64,000 bases of DNA from Paenibacillus sp. FSL K6-0276. GTDB lineage: Bacteria; Bacillota; Bacilli; Paenibacillales; Paenibacillaceae. Positions 23,112 to 31,862 of the stretch are shown here, piece by piece (the first letter of the stretch is position 1; every line of letters begins with the position of its first letter). Below the pieces are notes generated by a model. The model made no database searches. It was given only the letters and a program-made list of their open reading frames with translations, and was not told the DNA's origin. The DNA is taken from the NCBI RefSeq assembly GCF_037977235.1, contig NZ_CP150276.1, positions 186,001 to 250,000 of the forward strand, in the 5' to 3' direction. The position numbers and the translations under genes were made by a program.

Positions 23112-23302
23112 AATTTTAATTGCATAATGTGCAATTAAAATTCCGGCGTTTCAGTAGAGGTTGAGGTTAATTGCACTTTGTACATCTAAATCTGATCAGT
23201 ATCTTCAAAACGGCATGATTTCGAATTTATAGCTGTAGAAAGTGCAACTAAACAACCATCAAGCCTCTAAATATGCTGAATAGATGTATAAAGTGCATTT
23301 AT
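23112..23302. repeat. Cluster of short interspersed repeats between rnr and smpB
   Basis: The 650-base gap between rnr and smpB holds no gene. It contains a perfect 13-base inverted repeat (AATTTTAATTGCA at 23112-23124 with TGCAATTAAAATT at 23130-23142). It also holds three copies of a 22-base motif built around TTGCACTTT and TACATCTA: plus orientation at 23167-23188, minus orientation at 23230-23251 and 23281-23302. The copies match at most positions. Confidence 0.7.
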
Positions 23303-23604
23303 GTAGCTTTAGCGTTAGCATCGGGGGAGAGAGATTGAATAGAAAAAGGTATGAGTTGACTGGGATATGTGATTATGGAAACACAAACACCTTTTTTATC
23401 AACAAATGTAATTAAAGTTAACTATTGGGTAAACTTACTGACAACATGTTGTCAAAATGGATGAGATACAATTGCCTGATCCTTCCTTGCGCTCAATCGA
23501 TTCCATTTGTTACAATATAGATCAGACGTTCGATGACTATGTCGTTTAAGATTAAAGAGACATGGTTACTTTAACTTATGAATATGATTCAAGGAGTGAT
23601 TCTC

Positions 23605-24084
23605 ATGGGTAAAAAAGCAGACGGGAAAGTACTTGCCCAGAACAAAAAAGCTTCCCATGATTATTTTATCGAGGACACTTATGAAGCTGGCTTGGTACTG
23701 ACAGGTACAGAGATCAAGTCGTTGCGTAATGGCCGCGCTAATATTGGAGATGCTTTTGCTACGATCCGTAACGGTGAGATTCACATTCACAACATGCATA
23801 TCAGCCCTTTTGAACAAGGTAACCGCGCCAACCCTACTGACCCGACGCGCACGCGTAAATTGCTGATGCACAAGGAGCAAATTCATAAACTGCTGGGCTT
23901 GTCAAAGCGAGATGGATTTACGATTGTGCCGCTTAAGGTTTATGTTCGGAATGGCTATGCGAAGCTGCTGATTGGCCTTGGTAAAGGTAAGAAAGAGTAC
24001 GATAAACGTGACTCTGCCGCCAAACGTGATGCTCAGCGTGATATCCAGCGTGTATTGCGTGAGAAGCAAAAGATCGCCAGATAA
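23605..24084 (+). CDS. smpB: SsrA-binding protein SmpB
   Basis: The 159-residue oligonucleotide-binding-fold protein binds tmRNA and delivers it to stalled ribosomes. Conserved segments are [52 protein letters not shown] and a basic C-terminal tail. ATG 23605 follows AAGGAGTGAT; the ATG at 23578 has no ribosome site. ssrA lies about 200 bases downstream. Confidence 0.95.
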   Translation: MGKKADGKVLAQNKKASHDYFIEDTYEAGLVLTGTEIKSLRNGRANIGDAFATIRNGEIHIHNMHISPFEQGNRANPTDPTRTRKLLMHKEQIHKLLGLSKRDGFTIVPLKVYVRNGYAKLLIGLGKGKKEYDKRDSAAKRDAQRDIQRVLREKQKIAR

Positions 24085-24166
24085 TCTAGGCTTAGTAGAC
24101 GATTCGAAAGAGTTCCAGTTTCCACCTTCAATTCCTTTAACCCACGTGTTAAAGTATTGATAAATG

Positions 24167-24175
24167 TGATATACT
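24167..24175 (+). promoter_or_regulatory. Extended -10 promoter of ssrA
   Basis: TGATATACT is an extended -10 (TGN-TATACT). No good -35 is visible at 17 bases. It lies about 108 bases before the mature 5' end of tmRNA, leaving room for a precursor leader. Confidence 0.5.
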
Positions 24176-24282
24176 GAGTAAGTAAGTTAATTGCTTCGTT
24201 ACAGTCTTCTTGTACAAGAAGCTGTGGATTGGATCTCTCTTGCTTGGAAGATCCGCTTGATCCGAAGCGCCCTTTTTAATGA

Positions 24283-24644
24283 GGGGCCGTTCTTGGATTC
24301 GACGGGGGTAGTTCGAGCATGAGTAGCGAGTAGTGGGGACGCGTCCGCTTCATCAACGCTAAAGCCTATTAAACGGCAAACAACAAACAAACTACGCTTT
24401 CGCAGCCTAAGAAACTGTGTGCGTGCTTCTACTCTGCATCGTCCATGTGACAGGGCTAGGGGCTAACAAATAGTGGAATACGCTGTCTCATCTCCGCCTG
24501 GGGTGAGCTGAAGAAGATAATCAGGCTGACCCAACGTATAGCCGGTTACGGGGCGATACTCGGGTGACATCAAAACTGTGACTACACTCGTAGAAGCTTA
24601 TGTGCCGTTATCTTCGGACAGGGGTTCGACTCCCCTCGGCTCCA
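24283..24644 (+). ncRNA. ssrA: Transfer-messenger RNA (tmRNA)
   Basis: The 5' end GGGGCCG pairs with CGGCTCC at 24637-24643 to form the tRNA-like acceptor stem, followed by discriminator A; CCA is not encoded. The T arm is GGGGTTCGACTCCCC. The tag reading frame starts at GGC 24375 and reads GKQQTNYAFAA, stop TAA at 24408-24410, with the nonpolar ending recognised by ClpXP-type proteases. No terminator follows within 100 bases: the next sequence is foreign recombinase DNA, showing that an element integrated at the 3' end. Confidence 0.95.
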
Positions 24645-25425
24645 TATGTTAAATCCACAATCTGGAATTTAAAGATTACCTCTACATTCTCTTTGTAGAC
24701 GATTACCTTTTCCACATAACTACCAATGAACTTTTTGATTTCAGGAAGGTCGTGGTTAGCAACGTGGACTCCAAACTTAGAAAGCAGTTGTCGCAGAGTA
24801 TCCTCTGTGATAGCTGCTTTTTCTGTTACAGCCTTAGCTTCGAGCAGTTTCTGCTCAAGCTGTAGTTTCTGTAGCTCCAATTCCTCAAGTTTACTAGACA
24901 AAGCAATATTGAAAGTGCCACTAGCAATGGCATTAACTATATTTGTAATCTGACGTTCAATACCCTCTAGGCTCTTAGCCAGGCGTTCGCGCTCACCTTT
25001 TACGTTTGATTGCTTAGAGTTATGGTAATCATTCAATTGCTTGGCAAGCAGCGGAATGGCCTCTTCATTAAATATCTTCTCCTGCAATTGAGAAATGACG
25101 TAGTTTTCAATGTATTCTCGGCGTAGCTCAGGGTTATTACATTCTTTCGTCCGATCACGATTACCACAGCGGTAGGTGACGTACTTGAGTTTGTTTCTTC
25201 CGCTGAACTTCGTATTACCCATCATAGAATAGGGAGTTCCAACGTTTTTCAGACACTCACCACAGACGATGAGGCCGCTTAGCAGGTAAACTTCTTTAGC
25301 CTTATAAGCTCCAGGCTGGCGTTTGTTGCTGTCCATCTTTTCTTGAACCTGCTGGAAGACTTCCTTCGAGATGAGCGTTGGCATGCCGCCTTCCACCCGA
25401 ATGACATCCGTTGGTAACGCTTTGG
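24608..25425 (-). pseudogene. Large serine recombinase (site-specific integrase), C-terminal fragment
   Basis: About 270 residues match the C-terminal half of large serine integrases: a recombinase-domain segment (GMPTLISKEVFQQVQEKM), a zinc ribbon with CGEC and later CGNRDRTKEC, then a long coiled coil rich in Leu/Lys/Glu. The catalytic N-terminal resolvase domain is absent, and upstream residues read into unrelated DNA near 25425. The last codons and stop lie inside ssrA, as expected if this integrase inserted its element at the ssrA 3' end. It cannot recombine alone. Confidence 0.8.
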
Positions 25426-25703
25426 CGCAGATTAATTTGAATTTTGAGGTGGATATACTTTCCGGGGAAAACAATCCTGAGAACAAAATGTTAATTTTAG
25501 GTTTGGAGGATATCTCCTTTGAAAATGTTGATGTCGTAAAGTCCTCTGATCCGAGAGGCGATGACGATGAAGAATTCGACGAAAATACTTACGAGTTCGA
25601 TGCAGATGAAGATGATTATTTCAATGAGGATAATTACCAAAACGATGATACTTACGAGATTGATGAAGATGATAGCTGGTATAATGAAGAAGAGAATGAT
25701 TGA
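25426..25703 (+). pseudogene. Highly acidic C-terminal protein fragment, unrecognised
   Basis: The plus-strand frame reads a short ordinary segment (NLNFEVDILSGENNPEN, LILGLEDISFENV) and then a run of about 55 residues dominated by Asp and Glu (for example DEEFDENTYEFDADEDDY), ending at 25703. The open frame continues upstream only into the antisense of the recombinase remnant, so the true N terminus is probably lost at a deletion junction near 25425. I do not recognise the family. Confidence 0.4.
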
Positions 25704-25745
25704 ATTTATTACGCCACCTCCCCAAACATCCGAATCATCACACTC

Positions 25746-25778
25746 CGGCGAATTGTGGTTTTGTACAGCCACGGTTCA
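25746..25778 (+). repeat. Scar repeat copy A (partial)
   Basis: CGGCGAATTGTGG followed by TTTTGTACAGCCACGGTTC matches the left part of the scar seen at 44495 and 36862, but without the final CGGCTCCAT. Confidence 0.6.
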
Positions 25779-25789
25779 GTTTCTAAAAT

Positions 25790-25831
25790 CCCTTTCCCAT
25801 CAAGGGTTTAAGGCCCTTTATGGGAAAGGGG
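25790..25831. other. Inverted repeat 3' of the TOTE remnant
   Basis: CCCTTTCCCAT pairs with ATGGGAAAGGG across about 20 bases that contain a further GGG/CCC pairing. There is no T run, so it is not a clear terminator for either strand. Confidence 0.5.
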
Positions 25832-25864
25832 TTCTACACGCCCAGCCTATTTTTATACGTTTTG

Positions 25865-27629
25865 TTACAACTCCGCCCCCTTATACCCCATCTTCCGATA
25901 CCCCTTCACTCGTTTCTTGAACATCGCCATTAACATTGGAACCTGAAGATCAATATAATCATATATTTTCACTTCTTCCTTATTCGCATGACTTCGGTGC
26001 AGGCGGCCTGCATATTGCTGTAATGCCGGTTCGTTTATTTTTTCCGCCGCCGATCAATCCGATTGCCTGTTTTGGGACTTCGAGAAAGGTTTGCAAACGT
26101 TCCTGCCATTGTTCCATAAGCTCCCGGCGGTGCACCAAGATAAGGGTGTTTGTCTTTCTTGAAGCGATAATGCTGGCTGCTACGACAGTTTTACCAAATG
26201 CGGTTGCCGCCGAGAGAACGCCTATGTCCCGGTTTAGAATCGCTCTGGCTGCTGTATCCTGAAGAGTGGTCAGCGTACCGGTGAATTCTGCCTCTATTGA
26301 GGTTCCAGACGAACGTTGATCCTTAAGCGATACCTTGACTTGATTATGCTCGAAAAAAGATAACAAATCCTGCAAGCATCCCCTTGGCAGAACTACATAA
26401 TTCTCCAGATCCTCGGCACATGAGATCACCCGGGGTTTACCATAGGTGGAGAGCCGCATCGCTTGTGCTTTATAAAAGTCAGGGTTGGAGAAGGAAGCTA
26501 TTTTGATCAGAGCATGAATTGCACTTGAGGGAAGTCCAGACTTGAGGATATAAAGGCGATCCGATTGCAGAATCTGTATTTCAGCAGGTAAAGATTCCAT
26601 TAGAACCTCTTCTATCTGAGTCGGGTTCTCTTGTAACAAGATTAATCCATCTGCGTCGTGGTCTGATCCCGTAGTAATTATGTCATTGCTAAAAAGTCCA
26701 CGCTCCCCGTGCTTGTATATAAATTGCTTCACCTGGTCTTCGCCCATCTTGCCAAGTTCGGATAATATACCCCATTGATCAGCATATGGCTCAAAGCGCT
26801 CGTCAACAAAGACACTGTTTCCCTGTTTACGCGGCCCCCCTTGAAGTGGAAGGGCAATGAGGTTGCCGAATCCACCTTTGGGTAGCGTATCCTGATTGGG
26901 AAACAGGCGGTCATAGGACTCCATGCCGATCTGATATCTGTTGTTCATGGTAAGACTCAGCAGGGTCATTCCAAATCTTCTGGCTGTAGCCGCCTCTATA
27001 TTTTGACTGAAGAAAATCCAGATATGCCCCCCATTGCCGGAACGTGAGCGCTCTAAGAGTGCGGGGATTTCATGGCTTTTACATAGCTCCATCACGGCAG
27101 TAACATCGTGCTTCCAATCATGTTTGTCAAAATCCATGGCCAAAAACCAGCAGGTCTCATCCGGCAGCATGGGATAGATACCAATCGTCCGGTCTTGCCG
27201 TGCATCTAAATGGGCTGACAGCACTTCGCTTGTAAGGGGCATGAAGCTCTGGTGTTTGCAAACTGAACACTTTACCCGGGGTTTCTCGCAAACAGAAGTC
27301 CACTCATTGGCGCAGGCGGGCGAATATCCGGACTTTCCTTGCTTGTTGCTCCAGCGAATCGGGTATACATCTTCTCTGCCGCGAAAATAACTTTTATATA
27401 GAGCGAGCTTGTCCTCTACGGTGGAGTACTGGTGAACATTAGTTTCTCCAACAGTGGTCTCTTTGCTTTCTTTTGCCGGTGAGGTGGAATAAGTGGCTTT
27501 TTGTTCATTAGTACTTGTTGTATTGTCATCATCCAAAAGCCCCAGTAGACTTCTCAACCGGGTGACTTCCAGCTTAAGTTCCTCAATATGCGCTAGAGCC
27601 ACCTTATATTTGTCCTCGATATTGTCCAT
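25865..27629 (-). pseudogene. TOTE-type archaeo-eukaryotic primase-helicase, internally deleted
   Basis: The N-terminal 500 or so residues are intact: a coiled coil (about 1-40), then a primase domain of the TOTE conflict-system type (YPIRWSNKQGKSGYSPACAN, WFLAMDFDKHDW with catalytic acidic residues, ERSRSGNGGHIWIFF, GGFGNLIALPLQG), then the start of a superfamily 2 helicase with Walker A-like AATAFGKTVVAA. Soon after LIGGGKNKRTGI the frame breaks. The next sequence, in another frame, is the helicase C terminus (LQQYAGRLHRSHANKEEVKI to GYKGAEL, stop 25865-25867). The helicase middle, including the DEAH region, is missing, with the junction near 26023. Confidence 0.8.
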
Positions 27630-27720
27630 TGATTGGTCCTCACGTTTTATTTATATTATATCTTGTAAGCTGCTGAGTAATAATACTGGGAATTATAACC
27701 CGATTAAGGAGATCATAGTA

Positions 27721-28251
27721 ATGCTGAAATTAAGAAACTCAACCATTAAAAAGCATTTGAACAATCTTACGAGGGAAGAGCTTGAGGCTGAAATCTTAAA
27801 TTTGGCCAAGACACACCCAATTATTCAAGAGCATTATTATTCGGTGTTATTTCCTGATCAAGAGGAGGTTTTAGACAAGTACAAGAAAATTATTGAGAAG
27901 GAATTCGGCCACCACAGGGGAGAGATTCTGCGATACCCAATTATGAAGCAAGCATTAAAGGACTTTAGTAATGTTTCAACAAATAAGGAGCAAATTGCAG
28001 AGCTAATGATTTTTACAGTGGAATGTGGAGTAGACTTTACGCTTTCATATGGAGACATAGATGATGAAAAATTCTATCGTACTATTTCAAGCATATATGA
28101 ACAAGCTTTAAGCTATATTGTGGACAATCAATTAGAAGAAGAGTTTGTAGATCAATGCAACGAATTGACGCAGAACAGTCAGGGTAATGGCTGGGGTTTT
28201 GGAGATGGGATGATGGAGTTGTATAGCGATTATTTAGGACACCTGGATTGA
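27721..28251 (+). CDS. DUF6155-like protein
   Basis: The 176-residue protein is probably cytoplasmic and has no signal peptide. Its start (KLRNSTIKKHLNNLTREELEAEILNL) resembles DUF6155 proteins, of unknown function and common near mobile DNA in Firmicutes. ATG 27721 follows AAGGAGATCA; the frame is open upstream only because it overlaps the antisense of the primase gene. It is divergent from the TOTE remnant. Confidence 0.6.
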   Translation: MLKLRNSTIKKHLNNLTREELEAEILNLAKTHPIIQEHYYSVLFPDQEEVLDKYKKIIEKEFGHHRGEILRYPIMKQALKDFSNVSTNKEQIAELMIFTVECGVDFTLSYGDIDDEKFYRTISSIYEQALSYIVDNQLEEEFVDQCNELTQNSQGNGWGFGDGMMELYSDYLGHLD

Positions 28252-28301
28252 AGAAGACCTTGAGTAGGGTATACGAAGGAATTATTTAACCGTTAGGATT
28301 G

Positions 28302-28310
28302 TGTTATAAT
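28302..28310 (+). promoter_or_regulatory. Extended -10 promoter of the zeta-toxin pair
   Basis: TGTTATAAT is an extended -10 with a perfect TATAAT, about 42 bases before the first gene. The -35 region is poor. Confidence 0.5.
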
Positions 28311-28351
28311 ATTATAAAATAAATTCGAAATCCGAGCGAGGTGCTATCCTA

Positions 28352-28549
28352 ATGCTGCCCCAAAGAGAAGAATTGCAACGGTTATTGAAAAAGGCCAATC
28401 AGCATGCAGTCGCAGAGGCCAAAAAGGCTGGAGCCTCCATTTATTATATAAAAGACGGCAAGCGGATACGTGAAGATGCCACTGGGCAAAAATTCGAGAT
28501 TACTTACGATGTAGCCGGAAATCGCACTGAGCTTGTTAGTCATGACTGA
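28352..28549 (+). CDS. Small protein upstream of a zeta-type toxin, probable antitoxin
   Basis: The 65-residue charged protein has a helical Lys/Ala-rich N-terminal half (RLLKKANQHAVAEAKKAG) and a short second part (YYIKDGKRIREDATG). The position, directly upstream of and overlapping a zeta-family kinase gene by 8 bases, suggests an antitoxin. It does not resemble the classical epsilon antitoxin. The role is inferred from context only. Confidence 0.55.
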   Translation: MLPQREELQRLLKKANQHAVAEAKKAGASIYYIKDGKRIREDATGQKFEITYDVAGNRTELVSHD

Positions 28550-29117
28550 TCGGGAGTCTGTAATGACGGTTTTTGCTGGCACTAATGGAGCCGGGAAAAG
28601 CACAATCAGTTTTCAAATGAGGGATTATGTTGGAACCATTATTGATCCTGACCAGATTGCCAAAAGGATGAACCCGGAAGATCCCAGAAGTGCAGGCCTG
28701 TCTGCCGGTCGAGAAGCTGTAAAGCAAATAAGGGAATTAATCGGGCGAAAAGAAAATCTTGCTATAGAAACTACTCTGTCGGGGAGTTTTGTTTTACGTC
28801 ATATGAAGACAGCTAAGGAACAAGGTTATAAAGTCGTCATGTATTATATTGGTTTACAGGATGTGCAAATGCATATTGATCGGGTAGCTTCAAGAGTGGA
28901 ACAGGGAGGGCACTGGATTGCGGAAGAAGATATCCGGTGGAGATATGGCCAATCTTTAAGGAACCTGATGCCTGCCATGGAGATTTCAGATGAAGTCACC
29001 ATTATCGACAACACCAGTGAACCTGAAGTTGTGGCGGAAATTAAACGTTCACAGATTAGCTTTTGCCGAGATGAGATTCCTGCGTGGGCTAGGGGGGCTT
29101 TGGAATTGTACTTGTAA
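28542..29117 (+). CDS. Zeta-toxin-family P-loop kinase
   Basis: The 191-residue protein has Walker A GTNGAGKST near the N terminus, IIDPDQIAKRMNPED, the ETTLSG motif of zeta-like kinases, and an RVASRVEQGGH segment. Zeta toxins phosphorylate UDP-N-acetylglucosamine and stop wall synthesis; related chromosomal kinases may act on other substrates. ATG 28542 overlaps the upstream gene, and TTG 28533 is an alternative. The two genes look like a toxin-antitoxin unit carried in the ssrA-linked accessory region. Confidence 0.75.
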   Translation: MTDRESVMTVFAGTNGAGKSTISFQMRDYVGTIIDPDQIAKRMNPEDPRSAGLSAGREAVKQIRELIGRKENLAIETTLSGSFVLRHMKTAKEQGYKVVMYYIGLQDVQMHIDRVASRVEQGGHWIAEEDIRWRYGQSLRNLMPAMEISDEVTIIDNTSEPEVVAEIKRSQISFCRDEIPAWARGALELYL

Positions 29118-29209
29118 TAAGTTGATCCAGATTAGGCTTATTAAGCCAGAGCAAGGGAAATGGAGAGTCTTTGCTAACCGGCTATCTCGTACAATTCCAG
29201 CAGCAACCC

Positions 29210-29250
29210 CCGCCGAATTGTGGCTCTGCACGTCCACGCCTCGGCTCCAT
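29210..29250 (+). repeat. Scar repeat copy B, ending in CGGCTCCAT
   Basis: CGCCGAATTGTGGCTCTGC is followed by a CCACGCCTCGGCTCCAT end. The last nine bases equal the 3' end of ssrA plus T, and a terminator follows as would be expected behind ssrA. Confidence 0.7.
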
Positions 29251-29255
29251 CGAAA

Positions 29256-29281
29256 AACCCGCTCCCAGAGCGGGTTTTTTA
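29256..29281 (+). terminator. Terminator behind scar B
   Basis: AAACCCGCTC pairs with GAGCGGGTTT and is followed by further T. It resembles the terminator behind scar D. Confidence 0.85.
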
Positions 29282-29360
29282 CGTCTATAGATAGAAAATG
29301 TAGTCCAAATGTAGTCCGGACTATATTAGCTACCCTATTGCTAGGGGGATCAGTAGTCCA

Positions 29361-29525
29361 TTGTCCTCGGAAGCTGAAGCACAGAAACTGCTAAATGAAT
29401 TCGAATATAACCAGCAGCGCAATTTATTGGTACAGACTATAAAGATAATGCTCTCTGAATTTCTGGAGCATTGGATGGAAAAATACGTTAAATATACTGT
29501 GAAGAGACAACCACTTAAGGATATA
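29361..29525 (+). pseudogene. Phage-type integrase (tyrosine recombinase) N-terminal remnant
   Basis: The frame reads EAEAQKLLNEFEYNQQ and, a few residues later, LSEFLEHWMEKYVKYTV, the pattern of an integrase arm-binding to core-binding (SAM-like) region. It then ends at an IS3 remnant. No catalytic domain is present. The ATG at 29361 is not a natural start. Confidence 0.5.
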
Positions 29526-29529
29526 AGAA

Positions 29530-29962
29530 TATTATCGAGCCTCAGCTTGGCCTGCTTCTCTTCGAGCGTAAGCTCCCGTTTAAGAGGTTTTCCTGATGCC
29601 TGGCTTCTTGTATCCTGCAAACCTAAGATTCCGTTTTCCTAGAAGCTCGCACGCTATCTCTTTCCTGAGGATTCAACTCTTTGGATTCCAATGATGGTTA
29701 CGTCAAAACCACATTCTTCAAATAATTCTCTCGGCAGCTTGCCCTTGTTATTCTCTGAGATAAACAATTGCTTAAACGCATCCGTATACGTAATTGCCTT
29801 TGAAGACATGTTCCTCACATAAGGATTGTTAGTTAACTGCTTGATTTCTTTATCTGTGAACATTTTCTTGCTCATACCATTCCACTTCCCTATCTTCTTG
29901 CTATAAACAAAAATACCCTACCGAGAGACTTTTTAAAAGTGTCTACTCGATAGGGTACAGTT
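29530..29962 (-). pseudogene. IS3-family element remnant: OrfA with two in-frame stops, left end present
   Basis: From 29875 downwards the minus strand reads an HTH transposase OrfA (MSKKMFTDKEIKQL, TYTDAFKQLFISENNKGKLP). Two TAG codons follow ESSGKR, yet the same frame continues as ENGILGLQDTRSQASGK and ELTLEEKQAKL, typical OrfA sequence, before being cut at about 29530. An inverted repeat at 29914-29957 (TACCCTACCGAGAGAC with GTCTACTCGATAGGGTA) lies upstream of OrfA and probably includes the element end. OrfB is missing. Confidence 0.65.
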
Positions 29963-30051
29963 TAATGCAGCGGAGCAGTTTCTATTCAATTGCAACTGCA
30001 TCCTGCATGATGAAAGGGAGAGAAAGGGCATTTGCAGATGCTGTAATCCAG

Positions 30052-31674
30052 TTATGGTCTTAAATTCGGTGTATGTACAGGAACTGTTCTTGCTTTCGTA
30101 GCTTGCTCAAAGGAATAAGCTAGGTTAAGCAGCGTTTGCTCGCTGTATGCTGTTCCCAAGAATGAGATGCCCACCGGTACGCCTGCTTCTACCGTTCCCG
30201 CAGGTACGGTTACTTCAGGGAAACCTGTAGCAGATGCCACGTAGCTCGCTGCATAAGTATCATACGCATTGCAGACATAAGTAGGGTCTTCTTTGTCAAA
30301 GCGGTTGGAAGCAGGGCAGGCCATCGTAGGGAAAACGATTGCGTCCAGATTGTTCTTCTTCATAATCATTTCAATTTCTTTACGGGTCTGCGGCATTTCT
30401 TTCTTAACGATCTTCTTGTACTCGTTGGAATATAGAGTATCTGCTTTAGCCAATGCTGTCTTCAAGCCTTCTAAACGAGCAGGGTTAACAGGTGTTGCCG
30501 AGTTCAATACTTCAGGAGATTCACTAATATCGATAACTTCTCGCAGCGTTTTAGGTCCACCGGCAGGAAGCGAGCGCAAATATTTTTCAAACTGTATTTT
30601 GAATTCCGCATCCCCGACCGGTCCAAGAACTGGAGTCCAGAGGTACTTGGTTTGTTTGGAGAATGTGACAGGCACTACTTCCGTTCCCATGCTTTTCATT
30701 TTAGCAATCGCTTGATTCGTAATAGCATCTACTTCATCATTGCCGCCGAAGAAGTCAGTCGCCACACCGATACGCGCATGCTTCAGCGAAGAAGCGTTCA
30801 GTGCTTTGGCGTAGTCTTGAACATAGCGGTTCGCGGATTTTGTCGCATAATCTGCTTTGTCTGTTCCAGCCATCGCAGTAAGCACTAAGCTAGCGTCTTC
30901 GACACTACGTGCCAAAGGACCAGTTACGTCCAAAGAAAGGGAAGAAGGGACAACGCCGCTGCGACTAGTCAATCCCATAGTCGGTCTGATACCTACTAGC
31001 CCGGTAACATTGGCTGGACCTCTGACGGAACCTGAAGTATCCGTTCCAAGTCCGAATACGGCAAAGTTAGCCGCTACCGCTGCTGCACTACCGCTGCTGG
31101 AACCGGAAGCATCACGGTTCAGATTGTAAGGATTAATTGTCAAACCGCCCATAGAGCTATAGCCCAGTCTGCCATAGGAAGCGGCGAGCTCGGACATGTT
31201 TGTTTTAGCAATTACAATGGCTCCGGCATCGATAAGCTTCTGTACGGTGAATGAATTCTTAGTAGGATTTTCATTCTTCAGAGCTACAGCCCCAGCTGTG
31301 GTCGGCATGCCAACTACATCAAAGTTATCCTTTACGACAAAAGGAATGCCGTGAAGCTTGCTTCTTGGTCCTTTCGTTTTTCGCTCGGTATCGAGTGCCT
31401 TTGCTGTTTCAAGAGCTTGGTTGTTAACCGTAATAATAGAATTTATAACAGGGCCTTGTTTATCAAAGGCTTCAATACGTTTCAGATAGTATTCCACAAG
31501 CTCTTCCGATGTAATTTGCTTTGTGTCCAGAGCTTTTGTGACTTCATCGATGCTTTTCTCAAACGGATCAAACGTACTTTTTGCTATTTCGGCATTTGCA
31601 TGATTCCATGGCAAAATCGAGAAAACTAGCAAAATAGCTAGTAAAGCTTTGAGGTTTATATATTTTTTTCTCAA
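30052..31674 (-). CDS. Secreted amidase-signature-family enzyme
   Basis: The 540-residue protein has an N-terminal signal peptide (MRKKYINLKALLAILLVFSI, likely cut after HANA) and a full amidase-signature domain. The Ser-cisSer-Lys triad is visible: Lys in VVKDNFD, Ser in ASGSSSGSAAAV, and the second Ser in GTDTSGSVRGPA. The family hydrolyses amide bonds, including peptide amides; export argues against a GatA role. The start is TTG 31674 after AGGAGGCAA. It is divergent from a chemoreceptor gene that shares the intergenic region. Confidence 0.88.
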   Translation of the reverse strand: MRKKYINLKALLAILLVFSILPWNHANAEIAKSTFDPFEKSIDEVTKALDTKQITSEELVEYYLKRIEAFDKQGPVINSIITVNNQALETAKALDTERKTKGPRSKLHGIPFVVKDNFDVVGMPTTAGAVALKNENPTKNSFTVQKLIDAGAIVIAKTNMSELAASYGRLGYSSMGGLTINPYNLNRDASGSSSGSAAAVAANFAVFGLGTDTSGSVRGPANVTGLVGIRPTMGLTSRSGVVPSSLSLDVTGPLARSVEDASLVLTAMAGTDKADYATKSANRYVQDYAKALNASSLKHARIGVATDFFGGNDEVDAITNQAIAKMKSMGTEVVPVTFSKQTKYLWTPVLGPVGDAEFKIQFEKYLRSLPAGGPKTLREVIDISESPEVLNSATPVNPARLEGLKTALAKADTLYSNEYKKIVKKEMPQTRKEIEMIMKKNNLDAIVFPTMACPASNRFDKEDPTYVCNAYDTYAASYVASATGFPEVTVPAGTVEAGVPVGISFLGTAYSEQTLLNLAYSFEQATKARTVPVHTPNLRP

Positions 31675-31862
31675 GTGTCTTGCCTCCTGATGTCTTTTAT
31701 TAATTAGTTCTTAATGCTCATTTTCTCTCCCTGTAACAGTTATCGTCATTTCCTCTGAATAAATGAATGGAATTCGACAATATATAACAAAACCCATTCT
31801 TTTACCGATAGTTATGTAAGACACAATTCAATGTTTACATAACAAGATGGAGGAGAAACAAC

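Noticed and set aside
24199..24390. Small minus-strand frame across the 5' half of ssrA
   Set aside because: It overlaps a structural RNA and shows no coding signal.
26729..26914. Small frames opposite or within the TOTE primase remnant
   Set aside because: They are alternative-frame shadows of the conserved primase domain.
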